The translations under genes were made by a program, and so were the position numbers. From an uncultured bacterium (GTDB lineage Bacteria > Pseudomonadota > Gammaproteobacteria > Burkholderiales > Burkholderiaceae_E): a DNA stretch of 46,890 nt. Below, one piece after another: positions 7,648 through 17,330 of the stretch (its first letter is position 1; each line of letters starts with the position of its first letter). The stretch covers positions 1 through 46,890 of the forward strand of contig CAIVPX010000021.1 of the NCBI GenBank assembly GCA_903907905.1. Reading direction: 5' to 3'. The notes under the pieces were generated by a model, which did not search any database, was not told the origin of the DNA, and worked only from the letters and a program-made list of their open reading frames with translations.

Positions 7648-8697
7648 ATGACCATGACTTTCAATGTGACGGTGCAGCCCAGCGGCAAACAGTTTCAGGT
7701 TGACGCGGGAGAAACCATTCTGGCGGCGGCGCTTCGCCAGGACGTGATCCTGCCCTACGGTTGCAAAAACGGCGCCTGTGGCTCTTGCAAGGCACTGGTG
7801 CTGGAGGGCGCCATCGAGCAGGGCTCTCATTCTAACGGCGCGATGAAGGCTGAGGAGGCTGCGCGCGGCCATGCGCTGCTCTGTTGCGCGACCGCCACCA
7901 GCGATCTGACGGTGCAGTGTCGGGTGGTCGCTGCGGCGGGCGATATTCCTGTGCGCAAGATGCCTTGCCGTGTGGCTTCGATCGAGACGGTCGCGCCTGA
8001 CGTGAAGGTGCTCAAGCTGCAACTACCCGCCAACGAGCGACTGCAGTACCTCGCGGGGCAGTACGTCGAGTTGTTGCTACGGGACGGCTCCCGGCGCAGT
8101 TACTCGATGGCAAGCGCGCCCCATGCGGCGGAGCAGGTTGAGTTGCACATCCGGCATATGCCGGGTGGCAAGTTCACTGACTCGTTGTTTGGTGCGACGC
8201 AGCCAGCCATCAAGGAGCGCGACATTCTGCGCTTTGAAGGTCCGCTGGGCACTTTCTTTCTGCGCGAGGACAGTACGGCGCCAATCGTATTTCTGGCTAG
8301 CGGCACGGGCTTTGCGCCCATCAAGGCGATTGTCGAGCACATTGCGCACAAGGCCATCCAGCGCCCCATGACGCTTTACTGGGGTGGCAGACGCCCGCAC
8401 GACCTCTACATGAATGCGATGTGCGAGGCCTGGTCGCGTGAGTTGCCTGATTTCCGATATGTGCCGGTCGTCTCAGATGCGATGCCAGAAGACGCCTGGG
8501 CAGGTCGAACCGGGTTTGTGCATCGCGCTGTCATGGAAGACTTTCCAGACCTCTCGGGTCACCAGGTCTACGCGTGTGGGGCGCCCATCGTGATTGATTC
8601 TGCACGACGCGATTTTGTCGCCGCGCGTGCCTTGCCCGAGGAACAGTTTTTTGCCGACTCGTTCACGTCAGCGGCGGATCTGGTAGCGGCGCAATAG
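7648..8697 (+). CDS. 2Fe-2S ferredoxin-NAD(P)H reductase, CDP-6-deoxyglucoseen reductase-like
   Basis: Single-polypeptide electron transfer protein of 349 aa. An N-terminal plant-type ferredoxin domain has Cys39, Cys44 and Cys47 (GCKNGACGSC) and a fourth Cys near 79. It is followed by an FAD domain (RSYSMASAPH, about 151-160) and an NAD(P) domain (ASGTGFAPIKAI). It resembles the CDP-6-deoxy-delta-3,4-glucoseen reductase / phenol hydroxylase P5 / MmoC group, which pass electrons from NAD(P)H to an oxygenase or dehydratase. No sugar pathway or oxygenase partner is adjacent, so the sugar-based name is only a similarity label. The start is ATG at 7648 or 7654, and the ribosome site is weak. A GATAAT at 7615-7620 could be a -10 box. 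Confidence 0.9.
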   Translation: MTMTFNVTVQPSGKQFQVDAGETILAAALRQDVILPYGCKNGACGSCKALVLEGAIEQGSHSNGAMKAEEAARGHALLCCATATSDLTVQCRVVAAAGDIPVRKMPCRVASIETVAPDVKVLKLQLPANERLQYLAGQYVELLLRDGSRRSYSMASAPHAAEQVELHIRHMPGGKFTDSLFGATQPAIKERDILRFEGPLGTFFLREDSTAPIVFLASGTGFAPIKAIVEHIAHKAIQRPMTLYWGGRRPHDLYMNAMCEAWSRELPDFRYVPVVSDAMPEDAWAGRTGFVHRAVMEDFPDLSGHQVYACGAPIVIDSARRDFVAARALPEEQFFADSFTSAADLVAAQ

Positions 8698-8794
8698 GCC
8701 AGCGAGTCTGTCCGTGTGCCCTGCAAAGGCGCGCGGCGAGTTTGACCTGCCTTGAGGCAATGAGCCTGATAAGCGGTTGCGTCAATCGGAAATG

Positions 8795-8818
8795 AAAACG
8801 GGACGCTCACGCGTCCCG
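8795..8818 (-). terminator. Terminator of the cytochrome c gene
   Basis: CGGGACGC (8799-8806) and GCGTCCCG (8811-8818) form a perfect 8-bp stem with a TCAC loop. On the minus strand a TTTT run follows (AAAA at 8795-8798 on plus). It sits between the convergent reductase and cytochrome genes and favours minus-strand termination. Confidence 0.75.
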
Positions 8819-8840
8819 CTCCGGCCGAATGCCAAGTGGT

Positions 8841-9152
8841 TTACTTGGTCGTCATGATCCACTTGACCAGGGTCTCGGCGTCGGCCTGGCTGACCTGGGG
8901 GTTGGCCGGCATCGGAATTTGGCCCCAGACACCCACCCCACCTTTGATCACCTTGGCGCTGAGCGTGGCGACAGCGTTGCCATCGGCGGCGTACTTGGCT
9001 GCAACATCTTTGTAGGCCGGGCCCACGAGTTTCTTGTCAACGGCGTGGCAAGCGGTGCAGTTCTTGGCCTTGGCGAGGTCCATGCTGGCAAATGCCGAGC
9101 CCGATGACAGGGCGAGCACGGCGGCGCTCAGGGCGATTTGGAGGGTCTTCAT
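8841..9152 (-). CDS. Small periplasmic class I cytochrome c (c-551/c-552 type)
   Basis: Preprotein of 103 aa. A signal peptide precedes an expected cleavage after SAFA (residue 22), leaving ~81 aa, the size of cytochrome c-551/c-552. The haem site is Cys32-x2-Cys35-His36 (NCTACHAVDKK) and the likely axial Met81 lies in QIPMPANP. The C-terminal helix has DAETLVKWIMTTK. The start at 9152 is supported by GGAG shortly upstream; a longer frame to 9287 lacks a plausible leader. It probably shuttles electrons to a terminal oxidase or reductase. A TATACT (9194 to 9189, minus) may be its -10 box, but the -35 is weak. The stretch 9153-9326 otherwise holds nothing I recognise. Confidence 0.93.
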   Translation of the reverse strand: MKTLQIALSAAVLALSSGSAFASMDLAKAKNCTACHAVDKKLVGPAYKDVAAKYAADGNAVATLSAKVIKGGVGVWGQIPMPANPQVSQADAETLVKWIMTTK

Positions 9153-9326
9153 GGTGGCTCCGGTGAGAAGTGAAATCAAGAGTAGGAAAGTATAGCCGTC
9201 CGGGCCCGCCCAGCAGCGGCCCCCGAGCAGACTGTGTGGGCATCCGCGGGCGGTTCTGTGCCAGCCTTGCGCGGCGAGTGCCTGCAAGGCTGGCGGCCGT
9301 GACCGCCGGGTCAGAGGGCGACGTGA

Positions 9327-11006
9327 TCAAAAATCGTCGAGCACCGCGCCCCGGCTCGCCGAGCCTGCGAGCTTGCGAAACTTGGCTAGCACGCCCCGGT
9401 TGTAGCGCGGCGCCGGCTCTTTCCACTTCGCCCGTCGGGCGGCGATTTCCTCATCGCTCACTTCGAGCTGCAGCAGCAAGCGGTGCGCGTCGATGGTGAC
9501 CCTGTCGCCCTCGTGGATGAGGGCAAGCGGGCCACCCACCGCGGCTTCGGGGGCGACATGCCCCACGACCATGCCCCAGGTGCCACCCGAGAAGCGACCA
9601 TCGGTGATCAGGCCAACCGACTCACCCAGACCCGCCCCGATGAGCGCCGAGGTGGGGGCCAGCATTTCGGGCATGCCCGGGGCACCCTTGGGGCCGAGGT
9701 AGCGCAGCACCATGACGTCACCCGCCTTGATCTTGCCCTCGAGGATGGCAGCGAGCGCAGACTGCTCGTCGTCGAAGACGCGGGCCGGGCCCGTGATCAC
9801 CGGATTCTTGAGGCCGGTGATCTTAGCCACGCAGCCCTCGGGCGACAGGTTGCCCTTGAGGATGGCGAGATGACCCTGCGCGTACATCGGTTTGTCGATG
9901 GGCAGGATGACGTCCTGGTCGGCGCGCGGCGCGTCCGGCACGTGGGCGAGTTCCTCGGCCATGGTGCGGCCGGTGATCGTCATGCAGTCGCCATGGATCA
10001 GGCCGGCCTTGAGCAAAATCTTGAGCACTTGCGGAATGCCGCCCGCGCTGTGCAGATCGGTGGCCAGGTAGCGGCCCGAGGGTTTCAGATCGCAGATGAC
10101 GGGCACGCGCTGACGGATGCGCTCGAAATCGTCGATGGTCCACTCGATGCCACCAGCGTGCGCGATGGCCAGGAAATGCAGCACCGCGTTGGTGGAACCG
10201 CCCGTGGCCATGATGAGCGTGACGGCGTTTTCGATGGACTTGCGGGTGACGATGTCGCGGGGCTTGAGGTTGCGCTTGACGGCTTCGAGGAGCACCTTCG
10301 CCGACTCGGCGGCCGAGTCGCGTTTTTCGCCGTCGGGGTTGGCCATGGTGGAGGAGCCCAGCAGGCTGATCCCCAAGGCCTCAAAGGAGGAGGACATGGT
10401 GTTGGCGGTGTACATGCCGCCGCAGGAGCCGGTGCCGGGGATGGCGTTTTGCTCGATGCCGTCGAAGTCTTCCTTGGAGAGCCGCCCGGCTGAAAACTCG
10501 CCCACGGCCTCGAAGACGGAGACGATATTGAGGTCTTTGCCCTTCCAGCGGCCCGGCTTGATGGTGCCGCCGTACACGTAGATGGCGGGCACGTTGCAGC
10601 GCAGGATGCCCATGAGGCCGCCCGGCAAGTACATCTCGCAGCCGCCCACCACCAGGACGCCGTCCATCCACTGTCCCTGCACGGCGGTTTCGATGCAGTC
10701 GCAGATGACCTCACGCGAAATGAGCGAGTACTTCATGCCCTCGGTGCCCATCGACATGCCATCCGAAATGGTGGGTGTGCCGAAGACCTGCGGGTTGCCT
10801 CCGGCGGCCCGGACCGCTTCGATGGCTGCGTCGGTGAGCGGTTGCAGCCCCGAATTGCAGGGCGTGATGGTGGAGTGCCCGTTGGCGATGCCGATCATGG
10901 GCTTGTCGAAGTCGCTCTTGACGTAGCCCATGGCGTAATACATCGAGCGGTTCGGCGCGCGTGCGACGCCCTCGGTGATGTTGGAGGAGCGGCGTTTTTC
11001 GGACAT
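9327..11006 (-). CDS. ilvD: Dihydroxy-acid dehydratase
   Basis: Dihydroxy-acid dehydratase, 559 aa: converts 2,3-dihydroxy-isovalerate and -methylvalerate to the keto acids for valine and isoleucine synthesis. The start [13 protein letters not shown] and the family motifs ITPCNSGL (Cys50), VLVVGGCE (about Cys123) and [12 protein letters not shown] (about Cys195) supply the three iron-sulfur ligands. The C-terminal [12 protein letters not shown] is also present. The length and spacing suit the shorter IlvD type found in many proteobacteria and actinobacteria, in which a [2Fe-2S] cluster is known for some members. It stands alone, divergent from lgt. A GGAG lies shortly before the ATG. Confidence 0.97.
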   Translation of the reverse strand: MSEKRRSSNITEGVARAPNRSMYYAMGYVKSDFDKPMIGIANGHSTITPCNSGLQPLTDAAIEAVRAAGGNPQVFGTPTISDGMSMGTEGMKYSLISREVICDCIETAVQGQWMDGVLVVGGCEMYLPGGLMGILRCNVPAIYVYGGTIKPGRWKGKDLNIVSVFEAVGEFSAGRLSKEDFDGIEQNAIPGTGSCGGMYTANTMSSSFEALGISLLGSSTMANPDGEKRDSAAESAKVLLEAVKRNLKPRDIVTRKSIENAVTLIMATGGSTNAVLHFLAIAHAGGIEWTIDDFERIRQRVPVICDLKPSGRYLATDLHSAGGIPQVLKILLKAGLIHGDCMTITGRTMAEELAHVPDAPRADQDVILPIDKPMYAQGHLAILKGNLSPEGCVAKITGLKNPVITGPARVFDDEQSALAAILEGKIKAGDVMVLRYLGPKGAPGMPEMLAPTSALIGAGLGESVGLITDGRFSGGTWGMVVGHVAPEAAVGGPLALIHEGDRVTIDAHRLLLQLEVSDEEIAARRAKWKEPAPRYNRGVLAKFRKLAGSASRGAVLDDF

Positions 11007-11093
11007 GGCGGTCTCCGCAGGGTCGGTGCTGGGTTGAAAGGGATTGATCGCATCGCGCAGGCGATGCGCAAGACCTCAAGTATATTTCGAGCC

Positions 11094-11885
11094 ATGCTTG
11101 TTCACCCGCAGTTCGATCCGATCGCCCTCAGTGTGGGCCCGCTGGCTGTGCGCTGGTACGGGCTGATGTACCTCTTCGCCTTCCTCGCCTTCTTCTTGCT
11201 GGGCCGCCGCCGGCTGGCCGACCCGGGCTTCGTTCAACGCTCGGGCCTGCAGCCGAGCCAGCTCGAGGATCTGCTCTTCAGTGGCGTACTGGGGGTGGTG
11301 CTGGGCGGGCGCCTGGGCTATGTCATGTTTTACAAGCCGGGCTATTACCTGCTGCACCCGCTGGAGGCGTTTGCTGTCTGGGAAGGGGGCATGTCTTTTC
11401 ACGGTGGGCTGATTGGCGTGCTGCTGGCGATCGCCCTCTACTGCCGGCGCCGCCAGTTGCGCTTTCTGGCGGTGATGGACTTCATCGCGCCACTTGTCCC
11501 GCTGGGGCTGGCGGCTGGTCGACTGGGCAATTTCATCAATGGCGAACTCTGGGGGCGGGCGAGTCAGCTGCCCTGGGCCATGGTGTTTCCGCAGGCGGGC
11601 GACGCCTTGCCGCGGCACCCGTCTCAGCTCTACCAGTTTGCGGGGGAGGGCTTGGCGCTGTTCGTGTTGTTGTGGATCTGGTCGGCTCGGCCGCGGGCGT
11701 GCGGCGCCGTCTCCGGCATGTTTCTGCTGGGCTACGCCGGGTTTCGGTTTGCCGCCGAATTTGCCCGCCAGCCCGATGCGTTCCTGGGGTTCCCCCTGCC
11801 GGGGCTCACCATGGGCCAACTGCTTTGTGTACCGATGGCGCTGGCGGGTGTGTGGTTGCTGCGGCGCAGTCGCCCGGCGGATTAG
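11094..11885 (+). CDS. lgt: Prolipoprotein diacylglyceryl transferase
   Basis: Inner-membrane Lgt, 263 aa with about seven hydrophobic segments. It transfers diacylglycerol from phosphatidylglycerol to the lipobox Cys of prolipoproteins. Motifs are FHGGLIGV (His essential in E. coli Lgt), the signature [13 protein letters not shown], and the N-terminal [12 protein letters not shown]. The start at 11094 gives the usual N-terminus [12 protein letters not shown]; the longer frame runs back through the ilvD leader. Its stop codon overlaps the stop of the convergent permease gene. It would serve, among others, the lipoproteins predicted at 5497 and 29103. Confidence 0.96.
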   Translation: MLVHPQFDPIALSVGPLAVRWYGLMYLFAFLAFFLLGRRRLADPGFVQRSGLQPSQLEDLLFSGVLGVVLGGRLGYVMFYKPGYYLLHPLEAFAVWEGGMSFHGGLIGVLLAIALYCRRRQLRFLAVMDFIAPLVPLGLAAGRLGNFINGELWGRASQLPWAMVFPQAGDALPRHPSQLYQFAGEGLALFVLLWIWSARPRACGAVSGMFLLGYAGFRFAAEFARQPDAFLGFPLPGLTMGQLLCVPMALAGVWLLRRSRPAD

Positions 11886-12691
11886 AGCCCGAAGTGCCAG
11901 GCGCGCCACAGCATGTAGGCCGCCAAGGTGTAAAGCATGAAGCCGAAAAATCGCTTGAGCTTGCCCGCGCTGGTGCTGTGCGCAACCCTGACCCCCACGG
12001 GGGCCGTGAAGATGCTCGCGATCGAGACGAAGAAAAGCCCGGGTAGGAAGACGTAGCCCAGGGTGCCGCCGGGCATGGGAAGGAACCACCCGGACATGAT
12101 GTAACCCAGGGTGCCTGCCAGGGCTACGGGGAACCCACAGGCTGCGCTCGTGCCGACGGCTTCGTGGATGCTCACGTTGCGTTTGACCAGGAAGGGCGTG
12201 GTGATGAAGGCGCCGCCCGCGCCAAGAACGGCCGACAGACCCCCCATGACCGCACCCGCCCCGAGCAAGCCCGCGCGACCGGGCAGGGTCTTGTCGGGGT
12301 TGGGTCTTTTCTGCCGCAGCATGCGCGTGGCCAATGTGGCGATGAAGACGCTGAAGACCAGCGAGAGCCAGCCTCCGGGCAGCGATGAGGCGAATTGCGC
12401 GCCGATCAGCGAGCCGAGTACGATGCCCGGTGCCATGTCTCGCACCAGACCCCAGCGGACGGCGCCGCGCGCATGCTGGGCGCGCACACTGGAGGCCGAG
12501 GTAAAGAGAATCGTTGCGAGCGAGGTGGCGATGGCGACCTTGATGACCACATCGGCGCCGAAGCCCTTGTGATCGAGGTAGATCGACATGAAGGGCACCA
12601 TGATCATGCCGCCGCCGATCCCCAGCAGTCCGGCCAGAAAGCCCGCGCCGGCGCCGACCAGCAGCAGGTAAACGATGGGCAGGATCTCCAA
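11882..12691 (-). CDS. TauE/SafE family sulfite/anion exporter-like permease
   Basis: Integral membrane protein of 269 aa from the TauE/SafE (COG0730) family, with about eight hydrophobic segments. Two related halves each carry a glycine-rich motif: [15 protein letters not shown] near the N-terminus and [16 protein letters not shown] in the middle. Family members export sulfite, sulfoacetate or other organic anions, but the substrate cannot be read from sequence. The last codons overlap lgt by 4 bases in convergent orientation. It is divergent from the ketopantoate reductase-like gene, with only 77 bp between the two starts. Confidence 0.9.
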   Translation of the reverse strand: MEILPIVYLLLVGAGAGFLAGLLGIGGGMIMVPFMSIYLDHKGFGADVVIKVAIATSLATILFTSASSVRAQHARGAVRWGLVRDMAPGIVLGSLIGAQFASSLPGGWLSLVFSVFIATLATRMLRQKRPNPDKTLPGRAGLLGAGAVMGGLSAVLGAGGAFITTPFLVKRNVSIHEAVGTSAACGFPVALAGTLGYIMSGWFLPMPGGTLGYVFLPGLFFVSIASIFTAPVGVRVAHSTSAGKLKRFFGFMLYTLAAYMLWRAWHFGL

Positions 12692-12768
12692 TGCGGGGCT
12701 CCACGGTGCAGGGCGCCCACATTCCTGAGAGTTCCAGTGGGCAAGGGGCGCGATGCTAACATCGACAG

Positions 12769-13770
12769 ATGAAAATCGCAGTCATCGGTGCCGGTGGAAT
12801 CGGCGGCTATCTGGGTGCACGGCTCGCCCTGTCGGGAGAGACCGTGACCTTCGTTGCGCGTGGTCCCAACCTTGAAGCGATTCGGGGGCGCGGCATGCGC
12901 CTGATCGAGGAAGACGGGACCGAGCACGCTGTGCCGGGTGTCAAAGCGGTGCAGCAGATGGTCGAGGCGGGACCGCAGGATGTCGTGCTGCTCGCGCTCA
13001 AGGCCCACCAGGTGGCGGCGGTGGCGCCGCAGATCGGCGCGTTGCTGGGGCCCGAGACGGCCATCGTCACGCTGCAAAACGGCATTCCCTGGTGGTATTT
13101 CCACAAGCTCGAGGGCCCCTGGCAGGGCCACAGGCTGGAGTCGGTCGATCCCGGTGGGGTCATCGCGTCGTACATCGACAACGAGCGCCTCATCGGCTCG
13201 GTGGTGTACCCCGCCTCTGAACTGATTGAACCGGGCGTGGTCAAGGTGATCGAGGGCAACCGCTTCTCGCTGGGCGAGCCCGACAACAGCAAGTCGACCC
13301 GCGTTCTGCGTATCGCCGAGGCGCTCACGCGCGCGGGGTTCAAGGCGCCGGTCTCGTCCGATCTGCGCAGCGAAATCTGGCTCAAGCTCTGGGGCAACCT
13401 CACCTTCAATCCGGTGAGCGCGCTCACTCATGCCACGCTGGTCCAGATTTGCCGCCACCCGCTCACGCGCGAACTCGCACTCGGCATGATGCGCGAGGCA
13501 CAGCAGGTGGCCGAACAACTCGGCGTTCGTTTTCGCATTCCCATCGAGCGCCGCCTGGCGGGCGCCGAAGCGGTGGGTGAGCACAAGACGTCCATGCTGC
13601 AGGATGTCGAGCAGGGGCGCCCACTCGAACTCGATGCGCTGCTGGGCTCGGTGATCGAACTGGCCCGGCTCACTCAGACCCCTGCGCCGAAGTGCGAGGC
13701 CGTCTATGCCTGCTGCGCCCTGCTGGCCGATACGCTGGCTGCGCACAAGGGCCGCCTGTCGCTGGGCTGA
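12769..13770 (+). CDS. 2-dehydropantoate 2-reductase family protein
   Basis: Ketopantoate reductase (PanE/ApbA) family, 333 aa, NADPH-dependent. The N-terminal MKIAVIGAGGIGGYLGARLA is the dinucleotide site, TLQNGIPWW follows near residues 100-108, and the catalytic Lys lies in SEIWLKLWGNLTFNP. The C-terminal helical domain has QDVEQGRPLELDALLG. Many Burkholderiales carry several PanE paralogues in catabolic clusters, so pantothenate synthesis is only one option; the acyl-CoA ligase directly downstream (43 bp gap) allows reduction of another 2-oxo acid. I therefore leave the symbol empty. Confidence 0.93.
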   Translation: MKIAVIGAGGIGGYLGARLALSGETVTFVARGPNLEAIRGRGMRLIEEDGTEHAVPGVKAVQQMVEAGPQDVVLLALKAHQVAAVAPQIGALLGPETAIVTLQNGIPWWYFHKLEGPWQGHRLESVDPGGVIASYIDNERLIGSVVYPASELIEPGVVKVIEGNRFSLGEPDNSKSTRVLRIAEALTRAGFKAPVSSDLRSEIWLKLWGNLTFNPVSALTHATLVQICRHPLTRELALGMMREAQQVAEQLGVRFRIPIERRLAGAEAVGEHKTSMLQDVEQGRPLELDALLGSVIELARLTQTPAPKCEAVYACCALLADTLAAHKGRLSLG

Positions 13771-13813
13771 GACGTCTGACTTCCAACTCCAGATCTGCAA
13801 CAAGGACCTCGTA

Positions 13814-15340
13814 ATGAGCTCTGCCCGTACGCTTCGTGAACTGTTTTCGGCTGGGGCCGATGACGCGCCCGCACTCACGGCTCCCGGCGGCCTTCCCCTG
13901 ACGCACCGCGGACTGCGTGCCCAGATCGATGACACCGTTGCGGCGCTCAATGCGATGGGCATCGGGCGGGGCGATCGGGTGGCCATCGTGCTGCCCAACG
14001 GCCCGTGCATGGCCAGCGCGTTTCTCTCGGTGGCGGCGGGGGCGGCCAGCGCACCGCTGAATCCTGCCTATCGGGCCGACGAGTTCGAGTTCTATCTGGG
14101 CGATCTGTCCGCAAAGGGGCTGATCGTCGAGGCGGGGAGCGACTCGCCTGCCGTGGCCGTAGCCCGAAGGCTGGGCGTGCGGGTCATCGAACTCCATCCG
14201 CAGCCCGATCGGGGGGCCGGCGCGTTTCGGCTCGATGTCGGGGGCGCGACGGGCGCGGCCACGCTGCCAGGCATGGCACGCGCCGATGAGGTCGCGCTGG
14301 TGCTGCACACCTCGGGTACCACCTCGCGGCCCAAGATCGTTCCGCTGTCGCAAGCCAATGTCTGTGCATCAGCCCGAAACATCCGCGATTTTCTCTCGCT
14401 TTCAAGTGCGGACCGCGGTCTCAACATCATGCCGCTGTTCCACATTCACGGGCTGATCGCGGGGATCAGCGCGCCGCTGTCGGCGGGCGGGCAGGTCTGT
14501 TGCACGCCGGGCTTCAACGCGCTGCGCTTCTTTGGCTGGATGGAAGAGTCCAAGCCCACCTGGTACACGGCTGTTCCAACCATGCATCAGGCCATCCTCT
14601 CTCGGGCGGCCAACAATCGCGCCATCATTGCGGCGCATCCCCTTCGCTTCATCCGCTCATCCTCCTCGGCCATGCCCACCCAGGTGATCCGTGAACTCGA
14701 GGAAGTGTTCGGTGCGCCGCTGGTCGAGTCGTATGGCATGACCGAGGCCGCCCATCAGATGGCGGCCAATCCCTTGCCGCCACGGGAACGCAAGCCTGGC
14801 ACCGTTGGCATTGCGGCGGGGCCCGCGATTGCCATCATGGACGATGCGGGAAGTCTGCTTGCCGCAGGCGAGGTCGGCGAGGTCGTGATCCGCGGTGAAA
14901 ACGTCACAGCCGGCTACGAGAGCAATCCCAAGGCCAATGCCGAGGCCTTTACCAACGGCTGGTTCCGCACGGGCGATCAGGGCGTGCTCGATGCCGAGGG
15001 CTATCTGTCCATCACCGGCCGGCTCAAGGAGATCATCAACCGGGGCGGCGAGAAGGTGTCTCCGCGTGAGGTGGATGAAGTCCTGATGGACCACCCTGCC
15101 GTAGCTCAGGTAGTCACGTTCGCGGTGCCGCACGACAAGCTCGGCGAGGATGTCGGCGCGGCGGTTGTGTTGCGCGAAGGCGCGGCGCTCACCGAGAAGG
15201 AACTGCGCGACTTTGCCGCAAAGCGCCTGGCCGACTTCAAAGTGCCCCGCAAGGTGCTGTTCCTCGAAGAAATTCCGAAGGGCGCCACGGGCAAGCTGCA
15301 ACGCATCGGCCTGGCCCAGAAACTCGGGCTGGGCGCCTAG
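13814..15340 (+). CDS. Acyl-CoA ligase (AMP-forming), oxalate/medium-chain-like
   Basis: Class I adenylate-forming enzyme, 508 aa. The P-loop is LHTSGTTSRPKIVPLS, the A5 motif is ESYGMTEAAHQM, GWFRTGDQGVLD holds the ribose-binding Asp, the hinge is GRLKEIINRGGEKVSP, and the catalytic Lys is in KGATGKLQR. The overall pattern is like Pcs60/AAE3 (oxalate-CoA ligase) and FadK-type enzymes. The start at 13814 follows AAGGA (13802-13806). A longer in-frame start at 13706 would overlap the upstream gene. It is likely cotranscribed with the ketopantoate reductase-like gene and the LD-carboxypeptidase. Substrate uncertain: a short or dicarboxylic acid is as likely as a fatty acid. Confidence 0.9.
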   Translation: MSSARTLRELFSAGADDAPALTAPGGLPLTHRGLRAQIDDTVAALNAMGIGRGDRVAIVLPNGPCMASAFLSVAAGAASAPLNPAYRADEFEFYLGDLSAKGLIVEAGSDSPAVAVARRLGVRVIELHPQPDRGAGAFRLDVGGATGAATLPGMARADEVALVLHTSGTTSRPKIVPLSQANVCASARNIRDFLSLSSADRGLNIMPLFHIHGLIAGISAPLSAGGQVCCTPGFNALRFFGWMEESKPTWYTAVPTMHQAILSRAANNRAIIAAHPLRFIRSSSSAMPTQVIRELEEVFGAPLVESYGMTEAAHQMAANPLPPRERKPGTVGIAAGPAIAIMDDAGSLLAAGEVGEVVIRGENVTAGYESNPKANAEAFTNGWFRTGDQGVLDAEGYLSITGRLKEIINRGGEKVSPREVDEVLMDHPAVAQVVTFAVPHDKLGEDVGAAVVLREGAALTEKELRDFAAKRLADFKVPRKVLFLEEIPKGATGKLQRIGLAQKLGLGA

Positions 15341-15341
15341 G

Positions 15342-16292
15342 GTGAACGAGCGCGAGGCACTGGCCGGTCATCGGATCGAGGTCATCGCCCCGTCGGGTGC
15401 GCATCTCTCGCTCTCTGAGTTCGATCAGGCACGCGCCTGGTTTGAAGCGCGCGGCGCGCAGGTGATGAGCGAGGTGCCGCGCGTGGGCTGGCAGCGTTTT
15501 TCCGCGCCGGACGACGATCGCCTCGAGGCCATCCACCGGGCCGCGCGGCGATCCGACACCTCGGCGGTGATGATCACACGGGGTGGCTACGGCCTGTCAA
15601 GGCTGCTCGACCGCATCGATTGGGCGCTGGTGGCCGATTCGGCTGCGCGCGGCTGCCGCTGGATCGGCTACAGCGATTTCACTGCGTTTCAATTGGGCCT
15701 GCTCGCGAGGACCGGCGCCGGCAGCTTTTCGGGCCCCGCATTTTCGGGCGACTTCGCCGGTGATGGCCCCAACCAGTTCAGCTTCGAGCAGTTCGCCACG
15801 CTGCTCTCGGGACGTCTGCCGGCCCTGCGCTGGCGCGCGGCGCTCGGTGGACCCGTTACCGGCGATTTCAGTGGACCGCTTTGGGGCGGCAACCTGTCCA
15901 TGCTGGTGGCTGCCGTGGGCACGCCCTGGATACCCGATATCGAGGACGGTCTGCTTTATATCGAGGATGTGTCCGAGCACCCCTATCGCGTCGAGAGAAT
16001 GCTGCATCAGCTCTATTTCGCCGGAATCCTGTCGCGGCAGCGCGCGCTCATCCTTGGCGACTTCACCGGCTGGAAACTCGCGCCGCATGACCGCGGCTAC
16101 GGGATGGCGGCGATGCTCGATTACTGGCGCGCTCGCCTGTCGATTCCGATCATCACCGGGCTGCCCTTTGGTCATAGCCCCGTCAAGGCGGTGCTCGGCG
16201 TGGGGCGACGCTATCGCCTGCGCGTCGACTCGGGCTTTGTCCTGCTTGAGCCCCTGGAGAGCCTGCCCGCTGCGGGTACCCCGCTGCGCTGA
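15342..16292 (+). CDS. ldcA: Muramoyltetrapeptide (LD-) carboxypeptidase
   Basis: S66-family LD-carboxypeptidase, 316 aa. It removes the terminal D-Ala from murein tetrapeptides in cytoplasmic peptidoglycan recycling. The nucleophile motif is WIGYSDFTA (Ser). MITRGGYGLSRLLD lies upstream, and the Glu and His of the triad fit YIEDVSEHPYRVERML and GLPFGHSPVKAVLG. The start is GTG at 15342, one base after the stop of the acyl-CoA ligase, which implies translational coupling. Murein recycling is also represented by anmK at 42489-43619. Confidence 0.92.
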   Translation: MNEREALAGHRIEVIAPSGAHLSLSEFDQARAWFEARGAQVMSEVPRVGWQRFSAPDDDRLEAIHRAARRSDTSAVMITRGGYGLSRLLDRIDWALVADSAARGCRWIGYSDFTAFQLGLLARTGAGSFSGPAFSGDFAGDGPNQFSFEQFATLLSGRLPALRWRAALGGPVTGDFSGPLWGGNLSMLVAAVGTPWIPDIEDGLLYIEDVSEHPYRVERMLHQLYFAGILSRQRALILGDFTGWKLAPHDRGYGMAAMLDYWRARLSIPIITGLPFGHSPVKAVLGVGRRYRLRVDSGFVLLEPLESLPAAGTPLR

Positions 16293-16304
16293 TCGACAGT
16301 GCCG

Positions 16305-17330
16305 TCAGTCAAGACGGCCTTCCTCGACGGCGTGGCAGGCCGCGACCGTTCCCATTCCTGCAGCCCTGAGCACGGGGCGTTCGAGGTGGCAACGCGCGTT
16401 GGCCAGGGGGCAGCGCGGATGGAAACTGCAGCCCGCAGGCGGGTTGAGCGGGTTGGGGACTTCGCCGCCGACCGGCGTGCGCGCCCGTCCGCTCAGGCTG
16501 ATGTCGGGAATCGCATCGAGCAGCATGCGGGTGTAGGGATGGCGAGGTGCGGAAAACAGTCGGGACTTGGGGGCCAGTTCGACGATGCTGCCGAGGTACA
16601 TCACCCCCACGCGGTCACTCACATGGTGCACCACGGCCAGATTGTGCGAGATGAACAGATAGGTGAGGCCGCGCTCGCGCTGCAGGGCACGCATGAGGTT
16701 GAGCACCTGCGCCTGGATGGAGACATCGAGTGCCGACGTGGGTTCGTCGCACACCAGGAACTCGGGCTCAGAGGCAAGCGCCCGCGCGATGGAGATGCGC
16801 TGACGCTGACCGCCCGAGAACTGATGCGGGTATTTGTCGGCATCGCCGGCCGCGAGCCCGACCTGTTGCAGTAATTGCTCGACCCTCGGCCGAACATCCT
16901 CGGGCCGATTGACCAGACGGTGAACCCGGATGGGCTCGGCGATGATCTCGCTCACGCGCCACCGCGGGTTCAGGCTGGCATAGGGGTCCTGGAAGATCAT
17001 CTGCATGCGGCGCCGAAGCGCCATGACCGGCGCGCCCCGGGCAGTGCGCAGATCAACGCCATCAAAGCGCACGGCACCCGATGAGGGCTGGTAAAGACCG
17101 ACCATCATTCGGGCCATGGTCGACTTGCCGCAGCCCGATTCACCGACCAGCGCCAGCGTTTCCCCCCGCTCGATGCTGAAGCTGACGTCGCTGACGGCGT
17201 GAAGCATCAGCCGGGGCTGCCGCTCGATGATGCGGTTGAGCCAGGGCGCCGAGACGTCAAACACCTTGCTGACATGGTCGGCCTCGATGAGCGGCCCCCG
17301 GCGTGCGGGCGAGCCCGGCACCTCGCTCAC
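16305..17330 (-). CDS. Dipeptide/oligopeptide ABC transporter ATPase (DppF/OppF-like)
   Basis: ATP-binding subunit, 341 aa. Walker A is GESGCGKST, the ABC signature is FSGGQRQRISIARAL, and Walker B is FLVCDEPTSALD. The C-terminal oligopeptide-transporter region has HPYTRMLLDAIPD and the Cys-rich CSFHPRCPLANARC. That last pattern resembles the 4Fe-4S site known in some Dpp/Opp ATPases. The start overlaps the stop of the upstream ATPase gene by 4 bases (ATGA), so translation is probably coupled. It is the last gene of a five-gene minus-strand unit with an M20 amidohydrolase, two permeases and DppD. Confidence 0.94.
   Translation of the reverse strand: MSEVPGSPARRGPLIEADHVSKVFDVSAPWLNRIIERQPRLMLHAVSDVSFSIERGETLALVGESGCGKSTMARMMVGLYQPSSGAVRFDGVDLRTARGAPVMALRRRMQMIFQDPYASLNPRWRVSEIIAEPIRVHRLVNRPEDVRPRVEQLLQQVGLAAGDADKYPHQFSGGQRQRISIARALASEPEFLVCDEPTSALDVSIQAQVLNLMRALQRERGLTYLFISHNLAVVHHVSDRVGVMYLGSIVELAPKSRLFSAPRHPYTRMLLDAIPDISLSGRARTPVGGEVPNPLNPPAGCSFHPRCPLANARCHLERPVLRAAGMGTVAACHAVEEGRLD

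Noticed and set aside
7576..8022. N-terminal extension of the epimerase-like frame to a 470-aa protein
   Set aside because: The extra ~150 codons run antisense to the well-supported ferredoxin reductase and have no family character.
9483..10493. Long plus-strand open frame (336 aa) opposite ilvD
   Set aside because: It is a shadow of the ilvD codon pattern in GC-rich DNA: Gly/Val/His-rich with no recognisable domain.
12604..14010. Minus-strand 468-aa open frame
   Set aside because: Antisense shadow across the ketopantoate reductase-like gene and part of the permease; no domain seen.
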